Assembly: GCA_001281695.1 (NCBI GenBank) | Contig: LJIE01000001.1 | Coordinates: 2,308,586-2,372,585 of the forward strand | Length of the DNA stretch: 64,000 nucleotides | Origin: a bacterium 336/3 | Lineage (GTDB): Bacteria; Bacteroidota; Bacteroidia; Cytophagales; Thermonemataceae | Direction of reading: 5' to 3' | Shown here: one piece after another, positions 22,968-31,810 of the stretch | Layout: the number at the start of each line of letters is the position of its first letter | Numbering within the stretch: position 1 is the first letter of the stretch | The notes under the pieces: model-generated | What the model was told of the DNA's origin: nothing | Seen by the model: the letters and a program-made list of their open reading frames with translations, nothing else | Databases searched by the model: none | Position numbers and translations under genes: made by a program

Positions 22968-25448
22968 TTAATCTATAATAACTTTTTTTCTGATATTACC
23001 CTGATTAGTTTGTATTTCAATTATATACAAACCTTTTGGGGAGCCTTCAAGATGAAGAGATAAATTCTTTTCTTGGAGCATTTCAAATGTATTTAATGGA
23101 TATCCCAAAGCGTTTCGGACAATCACTTTAGAAACTTCAAAATTTGTTGTTTCTACATGAATAGTTCCTTTAGAAGGGTTAGGGAATACTCTTATAAAAT
23201 TCTCTAAAGCCTCATTTTCTATATTTGCAACAATAATAGATGCTACATTACTGAAAGGAGAAACTCCAAAATCGTTTCTTGCACGAACACGATAGTAGTA
23301 AGTCTGGTTTAAATTGACATCTTCATCCAAGCAATTGGTTGCATTTTCACCTAAAGTAGTCAGATTTTTAAAATTGTTGGTGGGTTCGGTAGATTTTTGA
23401 ACTTCAAAACGGGTTTCATTATTAGAATTATCAGTCCAATTAAGAATAGCTTTGGCGTTGTTATTTAAACTAGCACTAAGTTGAGTAGGAGCATTTGGAA
23501 TAGGCAATCCACCAACAGAATAAACAGAAATGGTACTACTTACTTCATTGGATACTACCAATAAAGGAATACCTGTGGGACTATCATTTGCTGAGATAAA
23601 AATAAGTCCTTCAGCTCCTAAATCGCCAGCACCTACAGTATTAGGATTTTTACTGTTGATATACTGAACAAATACTGGACTTGCTGGATTTGTTACATTA
23701 TACACCATAATACCTCCAATTCTCTCTAAAGAAACAAATGCATAAACTTTTCCATTGAGTGTGGCTGTTGCAACACCTTCAGGTTCAGGACCTTTGTTGT
23801 CGCTTCTATCTTTTGGTGTATTGTTATCGTGTCCAGCATTGAAAATAGCACCATAAGTAGTATTGCCAGCAATGATACGTTCAAATTGGTCTCCACTATC
23901 AAAAACTTTACTCATGCCATTGGCAGTGGGTTGCCAAATGCTATAAGAACGTGACCCATACACATGAATTTCATCAAAATCACCATCACCATCTGTATCA
24001 CCTGTACGATTAGAAACTTGCAAACGTCCTAAAATAGTATTGTTTTTAAGTAAGGAAGCATTTGGAAATGCTGTGGCATCTAATGTATATGAACCACTAC
24101 TTACACGAACTTCTTCATTGAAACCAGAGTAAGAGCGAGAATCACCTTCATTGGCTGTAACTAAATAAGTAGTTCCATTCACTACAAAACTTGCAACAGC
24201 ATCAGGCTGGTACATACCTTTTACAGGGAGATTAGCAATATTGATATCAATACCTTGGTCAGAAGCATCTAAACCATTATTCAGTTGATTATGGTCTGCA
24301 AGACCCAAAGGGCGAATAGCTGTAATAGTCTTGGTTGCTATGTCCAAAACAGCAATTGCATTGTTTTCCTGTAACGTAACATAAGCAGTTGCTCCATCAG
24401 CCGAAAATGTGATGTACTCTGGTTCTACATCTCTTGATACAGAAGCATTTAAACCATAAATACGAACACCTTGACTGCGTAATGTAGCCACTTGACTATC
24501 AAAAGTATTAAAATTGGCAGTTGTTACATTTGTCTGAGATAAATTAGCTATTCCACCCGATATATCAATGATACTCACAGAACCTTCAGGGTCGTTGGTA
24601 TATGCTGAATTAGGCTCACCTTCGTTGGCTGTAAGCACCAAATTCCCATTTGGGTTAAAAGTAATCATATCAGGCATTGCACCTACAGTTACTTGTTTTT
24701 GAAAAACGCCACTGCTATTCATAAATACTACACTGCCATTGGCTTGTGGGTCAGTATTTTCTATAGCCAAAGCTACAATGCCATTTCTTGCAGCTACGCT
24801 ATTAATGTTACCATAGGCACTAATATCTATTGTTGCAATGGGAGCAATGGCAGAAGGATTGCTCATATCTACAATATTTAGTTTTTTACCTAAAGAATTT
24901 GCAATGAACAAACGTTTATTTGAGGCATCATAAGCTGAAATTTCAGCAGAATTTGCAGGATTTGCACTAACATTTAGATAGCTGGATACAAAACTAAGTT
25001 GTATTTCATTATTGGCAACAGGAGCAGGGTTATAATCGTTATCATAAATAAGGATTTGTCTTGTGATTGTAGAACCTAAACTAATTCCTGATGAGGGGTT
25101 ATTAATTGTCAATATGGCTATTTCTGTACCCTCTAAACTTGTATCATTGTTTACCGTAAATGTTACTGTACCTGTTATAGAGCCATTAGGAATGGTAATA
25201 ACAGCATTGCTTAGAGTGTAATCAGAAGCAGTAATATTTGTACCTGAAATGGCTAAATCAAGCGTTTGGTCGCCTGTTACAGCAGATGATGCTGTGGCAG
25301 TAACGGTAATCATAGTAGAGGAAGCTTCTCTGCCTGATACACCACTTACCGAAAGGTTTACAGTTTGGCTAAAGGTTATTTGAGGAGTAAGACTCATCAG
25401 AATAAAACCTACAATAAAAATGTTGAATTGTTTGTAAATACGTTTCAT
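22968..25448 (-). CDS. Secreted choice-of-anchor I protein with Calx-beta, fibronectin III and T9SS sorting domain
   Basis: With the ATG at 25448 the protein has 826 residues and a signal peptide ending near TFSQT. Next come a Calx-beta-like domain (about 30-135), a large propeller-like choice-of-anchor I domain (about 145-640; LVLTANEGEPN, VEPEYITFSADGATAYVTLQ, DGDGDFDEIHVYG), a fibronectin type III domain (APTQLSAS to FSNVASI) and a C-terminal T9SS type A sorting domain (VFPNPSKGTIHVE, ending RKKVIID). It is exported across the outer membrane by type IX secretion and then attached or released. Related domains occur in phosphatase-like proteins, but activity is not shown. The longer frame from 25499 is rejected because the signal peptide begins at MKRIYKQ. 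Confidence 0.9.
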   Translation of the reverse strand: MKRIYKQFNIFIVGFILMSLTPQITFSQTVNLSVSGVSGREASSTMITVTATASSAVTGDQTLDLAISGTNITASDYTLSNAVITIPNGSITGTVTFTVNNDTSLEGTEIAILTINNPSSGISLGSTITRQILIYDNDYNPAPVANNEIQLSFVSSYLNVSANPANSAEISAYDASNKRLFIANSLGKKLNIVDMSNPSAIAPIATIDISAYGNINSVAARNGIVALAIENTDPQANGSVVFMNSSGVFQKQVTVGAMPDMITFNPNGNLVLTANEGEPNSAYTNDPEGSVSIIDISGGIANLSQTNVTTANFNTFDSQVATLRSQGVRIYGLNASVSRDVEPEYITFSADGATAYVTLQENNAIAVLDIATKTITAIRPLGLADHNQLNNGLDASDQGIDINIANLPVKGMYQPDAVASFVVNGTTYLVTANEGDSRSYSGFNEEVRVSSGSYTLDATAFPNASLLKNNTILGRLQVSNRTGDTDGDGDFDEIHVYGSRSYSIWQPTANGMSKVFDSGDQFERIIAGNTTYGAIFNAGHDNNTPKDRSDNKGPEPEGVATATLNGKVYAFVSLERIGGIMVYNVTNPASPVFVQYINSKNPNTVGAGDLGAEGLIFISANDSPTGIPLLVVSNEVSSTISVYSVGGLPIPNAPTQLSASLNNNAKAILNWTDNSNNETRFEVQKSTEPTNNFKNLTTLGENATNCLDEDVNLNQTYYYRVRARNDFGVSPFSNVASIIVANIENEALENFIRVFPNPSKGTIHVETTNFEVSKVIVRNALGYPLNTFEMLQEKNLSLHLEGSPKGLYIIEIQTNQGNIRKKVIID

Positions 25449-25623
25449 GTTGAAAGAATAAATGTCTATTTGTGTTAAAACTGCGTAAAGATATATCAAA
25501 GCAATTGTCCTACTCTTGTAAGTTCGATTAAGATTTGATTAAGAAAATATCAATTCTATATAAATAGATGAGATATATTTTTTATTTTTTCTTATTTTTG
25601 TTAAAACTTCAACTAATCATAAA

Positions 25624-26076
25624 ATGACTGATAAAATTAAAGAAATGCTTAATGGTTACCATGCCATTATAGAGTTGCCTGTACAATGGGGCGATATGGA
25701 TTTGGCTAATCATGTAAACAATGTGATGTATGCTCGCTATGCCGAATCTGCAAGGGTTGCTTATTTGGATATATTGGAAAAAGAAGGTTCTGCGGGTTTT
25801 GGAACAACTATTGGACCTATTTTAGCAGAAATTAATATACAGTATAAAATGCCCTTAAGATACCCAGATTGGATGTATTTAGGTACAAAAGTGATAACAA
25901 TGCCTGACGAATGTAGTTATCTGATGGAATCGTTGATTATCAGTAAAAAACATGAAAGAGTAGCTGCCATTGCTGTTGCTAAAATTGTTAGTTACGATTA
26001 TTCTATTTTCAAAAAAGCTCCAACACCCGAAATTCTCAGGAAAAGAATAGAAGAATTGGAAGGAAAAACCTTTTAA
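25624..26076 (+). CDS. Hotdog-fold acyl-CoA thioesterase (4HBT/YbgC-like)
   Basis: A 150-residue protein with the 4-hydroxybenzoyl-CoA thioesterase pattern: VQWGDMDLANHVNNVMYARY near residues 20-39, including the catalytic Asp region, then EINIQYKMPLRYPDWM. Such enzymes hydrolyse acyl-CoA or acyl-ACP in the cytoplasm; the preferred chain is unknown. The gene precedes a T9SS protein by 21 bases and diverges from the choice-of-anchor I gene. Confidence 0.85.
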   Translation: MTDKIKEMLNGYHAIIELPVQWGDMDLANHVNNVMYARYAESARVAYLDILEKEGSAGFGTTIGPILAEINIQYKMPLRYPDWMYLGTKVITMPDECSYLMESLIISKKHERVAAIAVAKIVSYDYSIFKKAPTPEILRKRIEELEGKTF

Positions 26077-26097
26077 AACCACAAAACCAACTTTTAT

Positions 26098-27240
26098 ATG
26101 AAAGCTTATTATCTTTTTTTGCTCTTTTTTGTAAATATCTTGTTTACAAGTTCTTTACAAGCTACTCACCTTATGGGTGGAAATTTTCAGATTGGACGTA
26201 TAGACCCAATAGCAAGAGCATACTGCATCCAATTATATCTTTATAGAGATAAAACAAATCTTGTTGGAAATGGAGCAACAGCTGAGTTAGCTGATGCAGT
26301 AGCTATTGATATACGTGGAACAAAAAGTGGCTGGATGGGACAAATAATAGCTCGAATGGTGAATTTAAGGGGTTTAAATGCTGATATACAATTGGGTGTG
26401 TATCAGATTAATTACACTTTTGCAAAGAGTGAAGAATGTGATGAAAATATGACAATTTCATTTTCAGAATCTTATTTGAATGGTTGTACAATAAATACTC
26501 GAGATCCAGATAGTAAAGATTTTTATATAGAAACTGTTCTCAATTTTGAGGAGGCTGATGTAGTTAATAATTCTGTAACTTATCAAGAAGTATCTGTAAT
26601 CTATAGTAATTTAGGAGATAAAATTGTTCATACACCCATATTAGAAGATCCAGATAAAGACAGTCTTTCAGTAGCATTAGAATACGAAATGGGATTGGTG
26701 AAATATTTAGATTTACAACGATTTACGAAACCTAATGGAACTGTAAAAATTGATGAACAAAATAGATTTATTTGGGATGCACCCAGTTCAATTGGGTGTT
26801 ATCATGTAGGCTTGAGAGTGGGAGAATGGAGAAAAAACGCTCAAGGAAAATATGTGCAGATAGCCTCTTCGACAAGATATATGCACTTCAAAATCTTCAA
26901 TGGTGGTAGAATTTATCAGCCTATAAAAGCCTTTACAGGTACATGCTCTCCACCACTAATAGGTGGTAGTGTAAACACAGATTTAATACCCAAAAAGTTT
27001 GAGTTGCAAATATACCCCAATCCAAGTGCTGACATAGTTGTTTTTACAACAACAGAGGCTGGAGAGTTGTATGTTTATAATTTAATAGGATATACACTCA
27101 AAGAAAAAATAAACATTGAAATTTGTGGAAAAACATATATCAATGTCTGGGATTGGCAAAATGGGGTCTATATTTTCTATTTCAAAAGTAAAACACGAGG
27201 CAAAAAAGTATTTCAGAAATTTGTAAAAGTAGGTAGTTAG
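26098..27240 (+). CDS. Secreted protein with T9SS type A sorting domain
   Basis: A 380-residue exported protein: signal peptide of about 22 residues, then ATHLMGGNFQIGRID, an opening typical of large adhesin or gliding-associated T9SS cargo in Bacteroidota. The middle is beta-rich with paired Cys residues (SEECDENMTI, LNGCTINTRD, GCYHVGLRV). The C-terminal 85 residues or so are a T9SS sorting domain (LQIYPNPSADIVVFTT, NGVYIFYFKSKTRGKKVFQKFVKV). It is much shorter than most proteins with this opening. Its place before a membrane glycosyltransferase-like gene (19 bases) suggests co-transcription. Function unknown. Confidence 0.8.
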   Translation: MKAYYLFLLFFVNILFTSSLQATHLMGGNFQIGRIDPIARAYCIQLYLYRDKTNLVGNGATAELADAVAIDIRGTKSGWMGQIIARMVNLRGLNADIQLGVYQINYTFAKSEECDENMTISFSESYLNGCTINTRDPDSKDFYIETVLNFEEADVVNNSVTYQEVSVIYSNLGDKIVHTPILEDPDKDSLSVALEYEMGLVKYLDLQRFTKPNGTVKIDEQNRFIWDAPSSIGCYHVGLRVGEWRKNAQGKYVQIASSTRYMHFKIFNGGRIYQPIKAFTGTCSPPLIGGSVNTDLIPKKFELQIYPNPSADIVVFTTTEAGELYVYNLIGYTLKEKINIEICGKTYINVWDWQNGVYIFYFKSKTRGKKVFQKFVKVGS

Positions 27241-27259
27241 CAGTCAGTTAGACTTTTCA

Positions 27260-28909
27260 ATGAAGATAATAAGAGTTATTTATTTGATAATCAATATTTT
27301 ATTGGTAGCATTTTTTTGGAACTTTACCCACAAAGAGATGCTACATTTTTTATTTGGACTTTATCCACTCCAAACAGAACAAAAAACAAAATTCCAAGAA
27401 CAAATATTTACACCTCAAACATGGTTTTTATTACAAATACTTGTATCTGTCATTATTTTATGTAGCTCATTCATAGTTTTTTATATTTCAAAAAAACGAA
27501 AGATAATCTATGTCTTTTTGCAAAATAGTAACACAGAAATAAAAATTCTCTTCAAAAAATTTCAAGAACCATTCTTTAAACTAAATAATGTTCAGAAAAG
27601 AAACGCTGTTATATTATTTTGTATTATATTGATTTTCAGTTTATACAAACTTTCTACAAGTATTCTTCATATTGATGAGGCTTTCAGTTATGTTCATTTC
27701 TCTTCAAAAGGTTTCTTTGTTTCGGCATTGTATTATCCAAATCCCAATAATCACATATTTTTCAATGAATTAGTAGATTTTTGGGAAGTACTTTGGCAAT
27801 CAAAGTTTTGGGCTGTGAAAACTCCTTCACTCATAGCGTTTTGTATCATTCAAATTTTGCTATTTCGGTATTTATTAGTTCGTTTCGGATTTGATTTGGC
27901 AGTTTTGGGTGTAATTTTCTTTAGTTTTCTTTCGCCTGTTCAGGGTTACTGTGTGAGTGGTAGAGGGTATTTTCTTCAAATGTTAGCTTATTTTATTTGT
28001 TTTTGGAGTTTGGAGAGAGGATTGAAAAATATAACAGAAAAAATAATACTTGTAATATTCTCTATATTAGGTTTTTATACTATTCCTACGTTTTTGTATG
28101 TATTTGTAGGAATGTGCTTTGTGTTATGGAAGCAACAAGGTTTTAAAATAACTTTTAGGCTTTCAAGCATGATTTTAGGAATTGTTTTTTTGTTGTATTT
28201 GCCTGTATATGTGTTAAATGGAAAAGCCAACTTACTTTCAGAAAGCTGGCAACAAGAGGCTCAAAAGCAATTTCAAGAAGGTTTGGGCATGTATTGGCTC
28301 GATTTTGCAGATTTTTGGATAGGAATAGAGAATTCATATTGGGGATTTTATTTATTCATTATATTTTGTTTGATAATCACTGTTTTAAGATGGAAAAAAG
28401 TAGAAAATAAGGGCTTACAGATACAATTTGTAATTGTGGTAAATGCTATTTTACTCATGCTTTTCCAGCAATGCCTGCTTCCTATACGAATTTGGATGAG
28501 TTTTAATTTCTTATGGGTAATTTGGTTTTTGAGTGTTTTGAAAGTTTTTCGTCCATTTTGGCAAAAAATATTTTTAGGAATGCTGATTAGTTTGCAAATT
28601 GCAACCCAAATTTATCAGAAAAAGGAACAGGACACTATTTGGGCTTCTTACGAAAGCTTTGAGGAGAATTACCCAAAAATACCCTTTAAATCCAAAGAGC
28701 AAATTTTTTCTAACGATTTGGTTTATCAGAACTTACTTTCTTTTTATAACATACAAGATAAAAAAGAGCTAACAATAGATTATAGCCAAAAAAATAAAAA
28801 GTACAATTGGCTAATTTTAGATAAAACTTTAAAAATCAATATATTGTTATCTGATTATGAATTGTTTAAAGAAACCAAATATGTAAAAATTTGGAGAAAA
28901 ATAAAATAG
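27260..28909 (+). CDS. Polytopic membrane glycosyltransferase-like protein (GT39/ArnT type)
   Basis: A 549-residue protein with about ten to twelve membrane helices. After the first helices, HIDEAFSY carries the Asp139-Glu140 pair in the first outer loop, the place of the catalytic Asp in GT-C lipid-linked-sugar transferases; YPNPNNHIFFNELV follows. Further features are GRGYFLQMLAYF and a C-terminal soluble tail after the last helix. Such enzymes move a sugar from a polyprenyl carrier to protein or lipid outside the inner membrane. Family assignment rests on this pattern and topology; donor and acceptor are unknown. The next gene, an acyltransferase, fits a surface-glycan role. Confidence 0.65.
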   Translation: MKIIRVIYLIINILLVAFFWNFTHKEMLHFLFGLYPLQTEQKTKFQEQIFTPQTWFLLQILVSVIILCSSFIVFYISKKRKIIYVFLQNSNTEIKILFKKFQEPFFKLNNVQKRNAVILFCIILIFSLYKLSTSILHIDEAFSYVHFSSKGFFVSALYYPNPNNHIFFNELVDFWEVLWQSKFWAVKTPSLIAFCIIQILLFRYLLVRFGFDLAVLGVIFFSFLSPVQGYCVSGRGYFLQMLAYFICFWSLERGLKNITEKIILVIFSILGFYTIPTFLYVFVGMCFVLWKQQGFKITFRLSSMILGIVFLLYLPVYVLNGKANLLSESWQQEAQKQFQEGLGMYWLDFADFWIGIENSYWGFYLFIIFCLIITVLRWKKVENKGLQIQFVIVVNAILLMLFQQCLLPIRIWMSFNFLWVIWFLSVLKVFRPFWQKIFLGMLISLQIATQIYQKKEQDTIWASYESFEENYPKIPFKSKEQIFSNDLVYQNLLSFYNIQDKKELTIDYSQKNKKYNWLILDKTLKINILLSDYELFKETKYVKIWRKIK

Positions 28910-28944
28910 AAAAAAATAATTAATCATTTAGAATTTAGATACTT

Positions 28945-29583
28945 ATGGATAATCCAGTAATTATATTTGGAGCAAAAAATTTAGGAACAGTAGCTTTGGA
29001 GATATTTCAGAGTCATAAAATAGATGTATATTGTTTCTTAGATGATGATACGAGCTTACATGGTAAAGAAATTAATGGAATAACGGTATTGGGTAGCACG
29101 GATGATGATGGTTTTCTGAAACTTATTGGTAAAAAAACCAATGCTTTTGTTGCCACAGACGATAGCAAACTTCGTAATAGATTGGTAGAAATGCTCAACG
29201 AACGCCGAAAAGTAATGCCTACCAATGCAACACATAAAGAAGCTTTTCTTTCTAGTAATCTGGAAATGGGTCATGGGAATCTGATTGATGCTAAGGCAAT
29301 TTTGAATTCAGGTGTGAAAATTGGAAGTCATAATATCATTCGTTCTGGAGCTATCTTGGACTACAATGTAAAGATAGCCGATTTTGTACAAATTGGGGCA
29401 GGGGCTATCATAGGCGATAATGTAGAAATTGAAGAAGGGGCATTTATTGGAGCAGGAGCAACTATTGTTTCGGGTGTGAAAATTGGTAAAAATGCTCGTG
29501 TGGGTGCAGGTTCTGTGGTAATTGGCAGTGTAACGAAAAATGAAACAGTATTTGGTAATCCAGCTCAAAAGGTAAAAGGATAA
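28945..29583 (+). CDS. NeuD/PglD-like sugar O/N-acyltransferase
   Basis: A 212-residue protein with an N-terminal nucleotide-sugar-binding domain (VIIFGAKNLGTVALEIF, then FLDDDTSLHGKEINGITVLG) and a C-terminal left-handed beta-helix of hexapeptide repeats (GVKIGSHNIIRSGAI, IGAGAIIGDNVEIEEGAFIG, GSVVIGSVTKNETVFGNPAQ). This is the PglD/NeuD layout, enzymes that transfer an acetyl group from acetyl-CoA to an amino-sugar nucleotide or sialic acid. The usual NeuD active-site His region is replaced here by MPTNATHKEAFLSSN, which still has a His. It follows the membrane GT-like gene by 35 bases and ends in a hairpin. Confidence 0.82.
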   Translation: MDNPVIIFGAKNLGTVALEIFQSHKIDVYCFLDDDTSLHGKEINGITVLGSTDDDGFLKLIGKKTNAFVATDDSKLRNRLVEMLNERRKVMPTNATHKEAFLSSNLEMGHGNLIDAKAILNSGVKIGSHNIIRSGAILDYNVKIADFVQIGAGAIIGDNVEIEEGAFIGAGATIVSGVKIGKNARVGAGSVVIGSVTKNETVFGNPAQKVKG

Positions 29584-29606
29584 ACCTTTAACCTAAATTT
29601 ATAGAA

Positions 29607-29642
29607 AAGCCCTCTATATCGTTTTAATGATGTAGAGGGCTT
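29607..29642 (+). terminator. Hairpin terminator
   Basis: Stem of 14 pairs (29607-29620 with 29629-29642) with one G-U pair and an 8-base loop. The T tract after it is weak (TTCATTTAT), but the position just after the acyltransferase gene fits transcription end. Confidence 0.7.
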
Positions 29643-29779
29643 CATTTATAAACTATCTTTTGATATTACATCCCTAAATCTTTTATTTTTTCAATTTTCT
29701 TTGTCTTAATTGTTTTTTTTAATCATTTTTAAATAGTTATTAAAAATCCTGATTTTAACAGATTGTATTGACTCAATAG

Positions 29780-30670
29780 ATGATTAGTATAATTCAAAAT
29801 AATTTAGTAGTTAAAAATACACTTTTAACTACTTCTTTTGGCATATCTTCTTCAGTTATGGGTTTGATTATGCTTAATACACCTGGCTTTGAAGAAAGCC
29901 ATAGTGATTTAAGAGAAATATGCTTGTTATTGTGTCTTTTTTATATTTCAAACCCTTTATATGTAATTCCTTTATGTCTGTTTTCACTTATATGTTTGTC
30001 ATCTGGCGATCTAATGATGGCAGTATTTGCCACACATGTAACTCCTTTATTTATTTTATGGTATGTATATAAATGGATAGAAAGAAAGAAAATGTCAAAT
30101 ATCCAGATTGGTTTAGCATGGTGCTTGATAACAGTTATTTACTATATATTATTTTTATATCCAATCCTGATTTTTGTTTATGACTGGGTAGGTTTAAAAG
30201 CTAACACAAATTTTATTGAATTATATAATTCTCTGCTTGTAGAAGGAGCATTTGAAATGATTACAACTTCTCTTATTACATCATTATATTTAGTTCAGAT
30301 TAAGATTCGTAGACATCTTGAACTTACAAATAAAAATCTTGAAAATTTAGTAAGCCAAAGAACACAGGAGTTATTAAATGCTAACAATGAATTATTGGCA
30401 ATGAATGAAAATTTAGAGGAATTGGTAAAAGAACGTACCAAAAAGATTGATTCACAACTTAATCAGATATTAAAATACGCCCAAATGAATTCACATGAAG
30501 TTCGTGGACCTTTGGCTAGAATATTGGGATTGATAACTTTAATTAAAATGGAAACTGATTCTACTGCAAAAGAAGATATACTTAAAAAATTGGATATAGC
30601 AACCATAGAGTTAGATACTATTGTTCGAGCAATGAATCGTTTATTGGAACAAGAAATGAATACAGATTAG
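29780..30670 (+). CDS. Membrane protein with DHp-like histidine-kinase domain but no ATPase domain
   Basis: A 296-residue protein. Residues 1-185 form about five or six membrane helices; residues 190-225 are coiled coil (LENLVSQRTQELLNANNELL); then comes an H-box (QMNSHEVRGPLARILGL) with His239 and a second helix ending at the C-terminus. The ATP-binding domain (N, G1, G2 boxes) is absent: only 57 residues follow His239. The stop codon lies in a hairpin and no frame downstream resembles an ATPase, so it is not a simple frameshift. It could be a phosphotransfer or dimerisation partner for another kinase. A related layout occurs at 52345-53979. Confidence 0.75.
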   Translation: MISIIQNNLVVKNTLLTTSFGISSSVMGLIMLNTPGFEESHSDLREICLLLCLFYISNPLYVIPLCLFSLICLSSGDLMMAVFATHVTPLFILWYVYKWIERKKMSNIQIGLAWCLITVIYYILFLYPILIFVYDWVGLKANTNFIELYNSLLVEGAFEMITTSLITSLYLVQIKIRRHLELTNKNLENLVSQRTQELLNANNELLAMNENLEELVKERTKKIDSQLNQILKYAQMNSHEVRGPLARILGLITLIKMETDSTAKEDILKKLDIATIELDTIVRAMNRLLEQEMNTD

Positions 30671-30693
30671 ATCTTAAAAAAAATCTAATCTGT
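30662..30693 (+). other. Perfect 11-bp inverted repeat spanning the stop codon
   Basis: ACAGATTAGAT (30662-30672) and ATCTAATCTGT (30683-30693), loop of 10 bases. The TAG stop at 30668-30670 is inside the first arm. No T run follows, so it may protect or process the transcript end rather than terminate it. Confidence 0.5.
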
Positions 30694-30718
30694 AAAGAAG
30701 ATAATTTTAATTAAAAGA

Positions 30719-31768
30719 TTACTTCAATTGCACCCATCCACAATAATAGGGATTTACCTTGCTTTCTCCATCCATACCATGTTCTAAACTGTTTTTTAGA
30801 GGTTTAGAGCTTGGTAAAAATGCCACAAAAGCCCAACCTTTTTCTTTTGCCAAAACAAGAGCTTTGCTTCCTTTAGGAAATACACCCACTTGGTTGCCTA
30901 CGATGGTCTTAGTCATCTCAGCACTTATCATTACAGAATGCCCTGCCATGCCTGTATCTTTGATAAGGGGATGGGTTCTAAGAATAGTACTTGATTTGAC
31001 CGTAAAAGATTCAAATTTATTCAAGAATTTTGAAGGTTTTTTAGTTTGAGAGGCATAATATTGTTTCAAAAAATCTTTCAATACCCAATCATTACCTTTT
31101 TTCTCTAAAACTACACTCAAAAGTATCTCAGTTTCTGTGGGTTCAATAATAGTTACCAAATATCGAACTACAATCTGATTTTCTGTCTTTTCAAGTGCTT
31201 CAAAACTACCCGAATAATCAAAAACAGATTGCCATTTATTGTCTTTTTTTGCAAATACTTCATAACCAATACTTGGACCGAAATGTACTTGAGGGATACA
31301 GATTAAATCAGGTCTTTGGTTTTGGTCAAAATCTAATACCATTGCTTTTTCATTAAAACCTGTATGCTGATAAATGTTTTGATCACTCATAATTTTGTCT
31401 ATCATGTAAGAGCTTTCACCTTCTCCCATCTCTTTCTTTACTTTCGCTACCCATGCTTCTTTTTCTGTTTTAGGTGTGACTACACCAAGAGCATCAGCTA
31501 AATGTTTGTAATTATGCCATCCTGTATAGGAGGGATTAATATTTACACAGATTTGTGTTTTAAATTCATTTACAAGAGCTTCATTTTCAGATGCAGAAAG
31601 CTTGGCTTTATACTTTCCCAAAAATTTTTCAATATTGGTGTAATCTTGGTTAGTGGTATCAGATCCATCAAAGCTGAATGTATGAAAGCCAAGAGGTACA
31701 AAGTTTTGTGCATAGCCAATGCTTTGCAATAATATCCAAGCCATTAATAATAGTGTTCTTTTTTTCAT
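30719..31768 (-). CDS. Secreted protein, paralogue B of a tandem pair (FG-GAP-like and SH3-like parts)
   Basis: A 349-residue exported protein (MKKRTLLLMAWILLQSIGYAQ). The N-terminal 100 residues are helical (DYTNIEKFLGKYKAKLSASE). The middle carries MVLDFDQNQRPDLICIPQ, like one FG-GAP/VCBS calcium-binding blade, followed by YEVFAKKDNKWQSVFDYSGS. The C-terminus (VGVFPKGSKALVLAKEKGWA, ending YYCGWVQLK) resembles a bacterial SH3-like domain. The gene upstream at 31811-32833 encodes a clear paralogue with the same order of parts, so the pair arose by tandem duplication. Function unknown. Confidence 0.7.
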   Translation of the reverse strand: MKKRTLLLMAWILLQSIGYAQNFVPLGFHTFSFDGSDTTNQDYTNIEKFLGKYKAKLSASENEALVNEFKTQICVNINPSYTGWHNYKHLADALGVVTPKTEKEAWVAKVKKEMGEGESSYMIDKIMSDQNIYQHTGFNEKAMVLDFDQNQRPDLICIPQVHFGPSIGYEVFAKKDNKWQSVFDYSGSFEALEKTENQIVVRYLVTIIEPTETEILLSVVLEKKGNDWVLKDFLKQYYASQTKKPSKFLNKFESFTVKSSTILRTHPLIKDTGMAGHSVMISAEMTKTIVGNQVGVFPKGSKALVLAKEKGWAFVAFLPSSKPLKNSLEHGMDGESKVNPYYCGWVQLK

Positions 31769-31810
31769 GGGATAATGGTGTTTAATCTAGTATAACATAA
31801 AAAACAAGTA

